A stretch of DNA of 64,000 bases, from NCBI RefSeq assembly GCF_008905045.1, contig NZ_VWMY01000044.1, forward strand, positions 36,574 through 100,573. Direction: 5' to 3'. Under the pieces are notes generated by a model. It saw only the letters and a program-made list of their open reading frames with translations. It did no database searches and had not been told where the DNA came from. Each line of letters opens with the position of its first letter. Position 1 is the first letter of the stretch. Of the stretch, positions 58,785 through 64,000 are shown in pieces. The DNA comes from Streptomyces albicerus. Its GTDB lineage: Bacteria > Actinomycetota > Actinomycetes > Streptomycetales > Streptomycetaceae. The position numbers were made by a program, and so were the translations under genes.

Positions 58785-59291
58785 ATGGGGCAGTTGCGGG
58801 CCGACGCGTTCGACCGGTTCGTGGCGGCTCGGTGGTCGGCGTTGCTTCACCTGGCGCGGCTGCTCACCGGCGGAGACCGGCACCGGGCGGAGGATCTTCT
58901 GCAGGAGGCGCTTGTCAAGTTGTGGTTTGCCTGGCCGAAGGTGGCCGAGCAGGCGCCCGAGGCGTATGTGCGCCGGGTTCTGGTCCGTGCCGCGGCTCGC
59001 TCGGCACGGCGTCGCTGGTGGGGTGAGCACCCCGTGGACCAGCTGCCCGACCCGCCCGAGGTGGCAGACGAAACCGCCGCCGTGGACGAACGGACCCGGC
59101 TGGAGGCCATGTTGGCGTTGCTGCCTGCGCGGCAGCGGGCTGCGGTGGTGCTGCGCTATTACCAGGACCTGCCCGAGCGGCACGTCGCGGAGGTGCTGGG
59201 GTGTCCGGTGGGTACCGCCCGCTCACTCACCGCACGCGGTGTCGCACGGTTGCGGCAGCTTCTGGCTGAGGCAGCCAATCCGGTGGAGTGA
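58785..59291 (+). CDS. SigE-family ECF RNA polymerase sigma factor
   Basis: A 168-residue ECF sigma factor. Region 2 (RWSALLHLARLLTGGDRHRA, EDLLQEALVKLWFAW) covers about residues 15-75, region 4 (LALLPARQRAAVVLRYYQDL, then VAEVLGCPVGTARSLTARGV) about 105-160. ATG 58785 follows GGAGGTAAGG. The next gene, 10 bases downstream, encodes a membrane protein that may act as its anti-sigma partner. Confidence 0.92.
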   Translation: MGQLRADAFDRFVAARWSALLHLARLLTGGDRHRAEDLLQEALVKLWFAWPKVAEQAPEAYVRRVLVRAAARSARRRWWGEHPVDQLPDPPEVADETAAVDERTRLEAMLALLPARQRAAVVLRYYQDLPERHVAEVLGCPVGTARSLTARGVARLRQLLAEAANPVE

Positions 59292-59301
59292 AGAAGGAGC
59301 C

Positions 59302-59787
59302 ATGGATCACTTCGAGCAGGAGCTGGCACGGATGATGCGTGACAGCCAGGAGGACACGCCCTATGAGGACCGGCACCGATACCGACTGCAAGCCGGCGTT
59401 CGCGCCCGACGGCGGGCCCGGGCGGCCTGGATGGCCACCGGATCCGTACTGACCGTTGCTGGACTGGGAGTCGGACTGATGGTCCTGCCCAGCTCTTTCG
59501 CTCAGGGCCGGCCTACTGGCCCTCAGCCCCGGCCCGTCACCTCTGCCGAGTCGGCCCCGATGCCGTCGACGGTCCGCCCCGCGTCCACTGCCAACGAGGC
59601 GCCGGTGCCGACCTGCACGTCAACTCCCAGGCCGCTGCCGGTGCCGTCGACGGCCCGCCCCGCTTCCACTGCCAGGGAGGTACCGATGCCGACCTGTACG
59701 TCGACTACCCGGCCGGTGCCGATGCCGTATCGCCCCTCAACGTCCGAGCCGGTCCCGATGCCGACACGGACGTCAACCACCAGGTAG
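59302..59787 (+). CDS. Single-pass membrane protein with Pro/Thr/Ser repeats
   Basis: A 161-residue protein downstream of the sigma factor. A charged N-terminus (MDHFEQELARMMRDSQEDTP) leads to one membrane helix (MATGSVLTVAGLGVGLMVLPS, about 44-65) and an outer tail of imperfect 27-residue units containing PSTVRPASTA and PTCTSTPRP. There is no zinc-binding H-x3-C-x2-C motif of typical anti-sigma factors. The tail resembles a mannosylated linker; a Pmt gene follows at 59917. Confidence 0.7.
   Translation: MDHFEQELARMMRDSQEDTPYEDRHRYRLQAGVRARRRARAAWMATGSVLTVAGLGVGLMVLPSSFAQGRPTGPQPRPVTSAESAPMPSTVRPASTANEAPVPTCTSTPRPLPVPSTARPASTAREVPMPTCTSTTRPVPMPYRPSTSEPVPMPTRTSTTR
59557..59787 (+). repeat. 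81-bp class tandem repeats in the membrane-protein tail
   Basis: Units of about 81 bp starting CCGATGCCGTCGACGG and CCGGTGCCGTCGACGG encode the Pro/Thr/Ser repeats; a third, shorter unit follows. Confidence 0.6.
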
Positions 59788-59916
59788 CAAGGTAGCGCCT
59801 TGGCCAGGTTCAAGCGGTCCCGATGAGTGGGGCTGCTGAGCCGGCGTGACTGCCACCGACCGCCGGGCAGTTGATCCCCGCTTGTCCTGCTCTCCACGAG
59901 TTGAAAGCTGACCCCC

Positions 59917-61641
59917 GTGATCCGTGAGAACGCGACCGCGTTTGTCGACGTGCCGCGGAAGGCGGCGGATAGCCGACCGACCTCCTGGGAGCGGCGGCTG
60001 CGCCGCTTCGGGTACGTAGAGCGGCCGCGTACGTCCGTGCGCGACCGCTTGGTGGTGCCGTTTCCCGAGCCCGGGTCACGGCTGTGGCGCACGCTCGGGC
60101 TGTCCCCGGTGGCGGCGGGCCGGCTGGCGCGCTGGTCGGGGTGGGGCGGGCCGCTGCTGGTGGCGCTCCTGGCCGGGCTGCCGCGCTTTTGGCGTCTGGG
60201 CAGCCCGCGGGACGTCGTGTTCGACGAGACGTACTACGCCAAGGACGCGTGGTCCGTGCTGCGGTTCGGTTACGAGGGGACCTGGCCGGACCGTAAGATC
60301 GCCGACCCACAGATCCTGGCGGATCCGCAGGTCATCCCGCTCTCCGACACCGGGGCCTTTGTCGCGCACCCGCCGATGGGCAAGTGGGTGATCGCCGTCG
60401 GTGAGTGGATGTTCGGCCTCAACCCGTTGGGCTGGCGTTTCATGACGGCGGTGCTCGGCACGCTGTCGGTGCTGATGCTGTGCCGAATAGGGCGCCGCCT
60501 GTTCCGGTCGACGGCGCTGGGCTGCCTGGCCGGGCTGCTGCTGGCGGTGGACGGCCTGCACTACGTGATGAGCCGCACCGCGCTGCTCGACCTCGTCGTC
60601 ATGTTCTTCGTCCTGGCGGCGTTCGGCTGCCTGCTCCTCGACCGGGACCGGGCGCGGGCCCGGCTCGCGGCCGCCCTGCCGGTGGACGCGGACGGCCTGG
60701 CGGGCCCCGACCGGCACACCGGCGACCGTATGGGGACGGGCCTGCGGCCCTGGCGGATCGCGGCCGGCGCCTTCCTCGGCCTGGCGGCCGCCAGCAAATG
60801 GAATGGCCTGTACTTTATGGCCTTCTTCGTCGTCCTGACCGTGCTGTGGGACGTCGGCGCCCGCCGCGTCGCGGGGGCGCGCCACCCCTACCGGGCGGTG
60901 CTGCGCAAGGACCTCGGCTGGTCGGTACTGTCCCTCGTGCCGGTGGCCGTGGTGACCTATCTGGCGACCTGGACCGGCTGGTTCCTGACCGACAAGGGCT
61001 ACGGCCGGCACTGGGCGGACGACCGCGGCGGCCCGTGGTCGTGGATCCCGGCATCCCTTCGCAGCCTGTGGCACTACGAGTACGGCGTCTACGAGTTCAA
61101 CGTGGGACTGCACACCCCGCACAAATACGAGTCCAACCCGTGGAGCTGGCTGGTCCTCGGCCGTCCCGTGCTGTTCTCCTACCAGTCGCCCGAACGCGGC
61201 GAGGACGGTTGCCATGCGGCGTCCGGCTGCTCACAGGCGATCCTCGCGCTGGGCACACCGCTGCTGTGGTGGTCGGCGTGCTGCGCACTCGTGTATCTGC
61301 TCTACCGCTGGGCGCTGCGTCGCGACTGGCGCGCGGGCGCCGTCCTGTGTGCCGTCGGCGCGGGCTATGTTCCCTGGTTCCTGTACCAGGACCGAACGAT
61401 CTTCTCCTTCTACGCCGTCGTCTTCGTGCCGTACCTGTGTCTGGCGGTGGCGATGATGCTGGGCGCGCTGTTGGGGCCGCCGAGTTCGAGTGAGAAACGC
61501 CGGGCACGCGGTGCGGTGGCGGCAGGCACGCTCGTCCTGCTCATCGTCTGGAACTTCATCTATTTCTTCCCGATCTACACGGGTCTCACGATTCCGTATC
61601 CCAGCTGGCACATCCGCATGTGGCTCGACACCTGGATCTGA
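59917..61641 (+). CDS. pmt: Polyprenol-phosphate-mannose protein mannosyltransferase (Pmt)
   Basis: A 574-residue GT39 membrane enzyme that O-mannosylates exported proteins. It has about ten membrane helices, the catalytic loop VVFDETYYAKDAW with Asp103-Glu104, AHPPMGKW, and the C-terminal IPYPSWHIRMWLDTWI. Family-typical length. It starts at GTG 59917. The preceding gene encodes a Pro/Thr-rich exported tail that is a plausible substrate type. Confidence 0.95.
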   Translation: MIRENATAFVDVPRKAADSRPTSWERRLRRFGYVERPRTSVRDRLVVPFPEPGSRLWRTLGLSPVAAGRLARWSGWGGPLLVALLAGLPRFWRLGSPRDVVFDETYYAKDAWSVLRFGYEGTWPDRKIADPQILADPQVIPLSDTGAFVAHPPMGKWVIAVGEWMFGLNPLGWRFMTAVLGTLSVLMLCRIGRRLFRSTALGCLAGLLLAVDGLHYVMSRTALLDLVVMFFVLAAFGCLLLDRDRARARLAAALPVDADGLAGPDRHTGDRMGTGLRPWRIAAGAFLGLAAASKWNGLYFMAFFVVLTVLWDVGARRVAGARHPYRAVLRKDLGWSVLSLVPVAVVTYLATWTGWFLTDKGYGRHWADDRGGPWSWIPASLRSLWHYEYGVYEFNVGLHTPHKYESNPWSWLVLGRPVLFSYQSPERGEDGCHAASGCSQAILALGTPLLWWSACCALVYLLYRWALRRDWRAGAVLCAVGAGYVPWFLYQDRTIFSFYAVVFVPYLCLAVAMMLGALLGPPSSSEKRRARGAVAAGTLVLLIVWNFIYFFPIYTGLTIPYPSWHIRMWLDTWI

Positions 61642-61708
61642 ACAGAGCTGGGCTCCTGGCCAGCATGCCGGCGCGCTCGTCGATGGGGCTCGTGGCGGGA
61701 CATGGTGT

Positions 61709-62827
61709 TCACCAGCTGATTCCGGCCGCCACCGGCAGGTGGTCGCTGTCGGTGGCCGGCAGCACCCACGAACTCTCCGGCTCCACGCCGCGGACCAGGA
61801 TCTGGTCGATCCGCGCCACCGGGAACTTCGCCGGCCAGCTGAAGCCGAAGCCGTCCCCGGACGCGTCCTGGACCGAGCGCAGCTGCGAGGTGAGGTCGGC
61901 GAACGCGCGGTCGTCCATGGTGCCGTTCAGGTCGCCCAGCAGCACCACCCGCTCGTTCTGCTCGGCGGCGACGGCCTCGGCGAGCGCCTGCGCGTTGCGG
62001 TCCCGCGAGTCCGTCCAGAAGCCCGCTCTGGGATTCACCCGTACCGACCCCAGGTGGGCCACATACACCGCCAGCGGACCCTGGTTCGTGGCCACCGTGG
62101 TGCGCAGCGCCCGGTCGTAGGCCATCTTGACGTCGACCGGTTTGGTGTCCCCCAGCGGCCCGACGTCCATCTTGATGTCGACCGGCCGGGTGTCCGACAG
62201 CGGCAGCTTGCTCCACAGCCCGACCGTGCCCCGCGCCGTGTGGTACGGGTACGCCTTCGCCAGCTCCTGCTCGTACGTGCCCCGGGCCTGCTCGGTCAGC
62301 TCCTCCAGTGCCAGCAGGTCCGCCCCGGAGGCGGCCAGGTCGCGGGCGGTGCCGGCCGGGTCGGGGTTGGCGGCGCCGACGTTGTGGCTGACCACGGTGA
62401 GGTCGCCGCCCGGGTGGGACTTGTCGCCGAGCAGCCCGTCGAAGAGGTGCAGCCACACCACGGCCGGCAGCAGCAGCGCGGCCACCGCGGAGGCGGAGCG
62501 GCGCCACAGCGCCCCGGCCAGCAGCACCGGGATGAACAGTCCGAACCACGGCAGGAAGGTCTCCACCAGGCTGCCGAGGCCGCCGATCCGGTTCGGGATC
62601 TTCGCGTGCAGCAGCATGAGCAGGCCCAGCAGCAGCGCCAGCGCCACGAGCACCAGGCCGCGCTTCCACGGGCCCGGCCGGGAACCGATGCGGACCACCC
62701 GGCGGATGCCCTCGCGCCAGGCGCCGGAGCCGGCACCCCGGCGGATGCGCGCGCGGCGGGTTCCGGAGCCGACATCCCGGCGGCGGGCGCCGTCCTGTCC
62801 GGTCTCCGCCGTGTCCACCTGCGCCAT
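61709..62827 (-). CDS. Endonuclease/exonuclease/phosphatase-family membrane protein
   Basis: A 372-residue protein: Arg-rich cytoplasmic start, three membrane helices (GLVLVALALLLGLLMLLHA, LVETFLPWFGLFIPVLLAGA, AVAALLLPAVVWLHLFDGLL) at about 55-130, then an outer EEP domain with VVSHNVGAANPD, LALEELTEQ (Glu), LLGDLNGTMDD and ATDSDHLPVAAG (Asp-His). Such proteins hydrolyse phosphoesters, possibly lipids or nucleotides outside the cell. It converges with pmt. Confidence 0.88.
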   Translation of the reverse strand: MAQVDTAETGQDGARRRDVGSGTRRARIRRGAGSGAWREGIRRVVRIGSRPGPWKRGLVLVALALLLGLLMLLHAKIPNRIGGLGSLVETFLPWFGLFIPVLLAGALWRRSASAVAALLLPAVVWLHLFDGLLGDKSHPGGDLTVVSHNVGAANPDPAGTARDLAASGADLLALEELTEQARGTYEQELAKAYPYHTARGTVGLWSKLPLSDTRPVDIKMDVGPLGDTKPVDVKMAYDRALRTTVATNQGPLAVYVAHLGSVRVNPRAGFWTDSRDRNAQALAEAVAAEQNERVVLLGDLNGTMDDRAFADLTSQLRSVQDASGDGFGFSWPAKFPVARIDQILVRGVEPESSWVLPATDSDHLPVAAGISW

Positions 62828-62850
62828 CGTCAGTCCTCGCTCACTGCCGG

Positions 62851-63504
62851 TCACTGCTGCATCCTCGGGTCCTGGGTGGGGTCGGCATACATGCGGGGGC
62901 AACCACGATCGATCGCATGGGTGCGCAGTTCGTAGTGCCAGGGCTCGTTCTTGTAGATCTGGCACAGTCCGTACTCTGCACCGTGCTCGGACAGCCACGC
63001 CGTGGCATTGGACCGCCCGATGTCGACCGCGTCCCCCGACACGTGAGGAGACGTCGCCGCGGTGGCCACCCATCGGGCGGCCTCGTCTTCAGACCCGTAC
63101 TTGGAGACCGCCTCGCGAAGAAGCTGATTCTGATACTCCGGGGAACGCCAGCCGCTATTGACGTAGAACTCGACTCCGTCGTCCGCGGCAGCCGTTGCAG
63201 CCTGGCGGAGAGCCTTGAGCAGACTTGGATCGAGTTTGGCCACCGCCGGAATCGCGTCATCGAAGACCGTCACGCCGTCGGGGACCACACCGTCGGCCTC
63301 GCCGAGCGCACCACGGTGCTCACTGCGAGGAGTTTTCGAGGGTGATGCGGCCCAGGGGGACAAGGAGGCCGAGGGGGACGAGGACTTCGGCACCTGGTAG
63401 CCGAGGACTGCGGTGATCACTGCTAGGACGGCTAACAGGCCGACGACAAGGAGCCGGCGAAACTGGCGCGTCGGTGTTCGTGCTGATGGTGGGATTCGAG
63501 CCAT
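62851..63504 (-). CDS. vanY: VanY-type D-Ala-D-Ala carboxypeptidase
   Basis: A 217-residue exported metallopeptidase. An N-terminal membrane anchor (LLVVGLLAVLAVITAVLGY) is followed by a Ser/Pro linker and the M15 domain: NSGWRSPEYQNQLL, SPHVSGDAVDIG with zinc ligands His154 and Asp161, and NEPWHYE with Glu187 and His190. VanY removes the terminal D-Ala from peptidoglycan stem peptides, reducing glycopeptide binding. It diverges from a VanR-type gene, so it probably belongs to a glycopeptide-response regulon. Confidence 0.92.
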   Translation of the reverse strand: MARIPPSARTPTRQFRRLLVVGLLAVLAVITAVLGYQVPKSSSPSASLSPWAASPSKTPRSEHRGALGEADGVVPDGVTVFDDAIPAVAKLDPSLLKALRQAATAAADDGVEFYVNSGWRSPEYQNQLLREAVSKYGSEDEAARWVATAATSPHVSGDAVDIGRSNATAWLSEHGAEYGLCQIYKNEPWHYELRTHAIDRGCPRMYADPTQDPRMQQ

Positions 63505-63550
63505 ACCGTCAGTCAAGGCAGCGCGGTGTTGCCGGCGCGTATGTGCTTTT

Positions 63551-63568
63551 CGATATGTCGACGATATG
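63551..63568. promoter_or_regulatory. Direct repeats upstream of vanR
   Basis: CGATATG occurs at 63551-63557 and 63562-63568, 11 bases apart, in the 87-bp gap between vanY and vanR. OmpR/VanR-type regulators bind direct repeats with this spacing, so it may control both divergent genes. Confidence 0.5.
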
Positions 63569-63591
63569 CGTCGGCTTCTAGCATCGAGAGC

Positions 63592-64000
63592 ATGCGTGTG
63601 TTGATCGTCGAGGACGAGCCCTATCTGGCAGAAGCCATCCGCGATGGTCTGCGCCTGGAAGCGATCGCCGCCGACATCGCCGTCCTCGACCGCGACATTC
63701 CCGGGCCGTCCGGTGACGAGATCGCCAAACGCATCGTCGCTTCCGGCAGCGGCATGCCGATCCTCATGCTCACCGCAGCCGACCGGCTCGACGACAAGGC
63801 CTCCGGGTTCGAGCTCGGGGCCGACGACTACCTCACCAAACCGTTCGAGCTGCAAGAGCTCGTGCTCAGGCTCAGGGCGCTCGACCGCAGGCGCGCCCAC
63901 AGCCGGCCCCCTGTGCGGGAGATCGCAGGCCTGCGGCTGGACCCGTTCCGCCGCGAGGTCTACCGCGACGGCCGCTACGTGGCGCTGACCCGGAAGCAGT
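63592..64000 (+). CDS. vanR: VanR-type response regulator, partial, with shortened receiver domain
   Basis: ATG 63592 begins MRVLIVEDEPYLAEAIRDGL; the frame is open to the window end at ALTRKQ, inside the OmpR-type DNA-binding domain. The acidic pair and the phospho-Asp in AVLDRDIPG, the Thr in MLTAAD and the Lys in LTKPFEL are present. However, RLEAIAADIA is followed directly by VLDRDIPGPS; VanR relatives have about 18 more residues (beta2-alpha2) there, ending YDIAVLD. The loss is in frame between two DIA-coding copies. The receiver fold is probably disturbed. Confidence 0.85.
   Translation, partial: MRVLIVEDEPYLAEAIRDGLRLEAIAADIAVLDRDIPGPSGDEIAKRIVASGSGMPILMLTAADRLDDKASGFELGADDYLTKPFELQELVLRLRALDRRRAHSRPPVREIAGLRLDPFRREVYRDGRYVALTRKQ

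Noticed and set aside
1..64000. CRISPR arrays, tRNA or rRNA genes
   Set aside because: No regularly spaced direct repeats with unique spacers and no cloverleaf or rRNA-like stretches were noticed; a tRNA or covariance-model scan would be decisive.

Overview
The window is high-GC DNA with frequent GTG starts, many convergent and divergent gene pairs, and gene families typical of Streptomyces (VanR/VanY, ECF and SigE-type sigma factors, MMPL and SulP transporters, Pmt mannosyltransferase, cytochrome P450, Crp/Fnr with CcdA/TlpA). It looks like a Streptomyces chromosome, probably an accessory or arm-like part, because remnants, broken genes and mobile DNA are frequent. I see no tRNA, rRNA or CRISPR array.

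Left part (1-28 kb). It starts with the tail of an ECF-type sigma factor, TfoX and SRPBCC genes, then a minus-strand redox/membrane cluster: CcdA, a TlpA-like lipoprotein, a Crp/Fnr regulator, a membrane protein, a CDP-alcohol phosphatidyltransferase and a SulP transporter. A MerR gene diverges from SulP and has a near-perfect 24-bp operator-like dyad. Next is a three-gene mer-like operon with a MerR-type promoter, then a Ser/Thr kinase, nucleoside hydrolase, P450, an MMPL exporter with an ArsR-like regulator, a lipid-type operon (acyl-CoA ligase, saccharopine-dehydrogenase-like, SDR) facing a TetR gene across a long inverted repeat, a second TetR facing a Rid-family gene, a PASTA-like lipoprotein, an ABC-F ATPase and a DUF3500 protein.

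Middle (28-41 kb) is the mobile zone and the most unusual part. Four small elements without transposases lie inside or beside one another. Each carries one cargo gene. Their ends begin 5'-TGT (TGA at one end), contain repeated 16-21 bp sites as in Tn7/Mu-type transposons, and three perfect 5-bp target duplications can be read directly: GAAGC around 32882-33720, TCAGT around 33733-35689, and ACGGC around the composite 31649-36937. Cargo genes encode a SUKH-like protein, a Tat-exported alpha/beta hydrolase and two proteins of unknown function. More single ends lie at about 26.7, 30.1, 30.6 and 40.9 kb, a possible TnsA-like endonuclease remnant at 24.5 kb and an IS1380 remnant at 28.9 kb. Next to them is a minus-strand recombinase operon (small protein, tyrosine recombinase, HTH protein, zinc-ribbon recombinase-like protein) resembling Tn554-type gene sets, broken by a nonsense codon and two frameshifts.

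Right part (41-64 kb). Exported proteins (a lipoprotein, a secreted protein, a V8-like serine protease), a VOC protein, a solute-binding-protein-like gene without signal peptide, a full-length DnaE paralogue coupled to a small zinc-ribbon (DUF6300-like) gene, a LysR regulator, alpha/beta hydrolase, GNAT plus PaaX-like pair, SDR, SigE-type sigma factor with a membrane partner, protein O-mannosyltransferase, an endonuclease/exonuclease/phosphatase-family membrane protein, and VanY facing a VanR gene that runs off the window. VanR and the SRPBCC gene both look internally deleted in frame.
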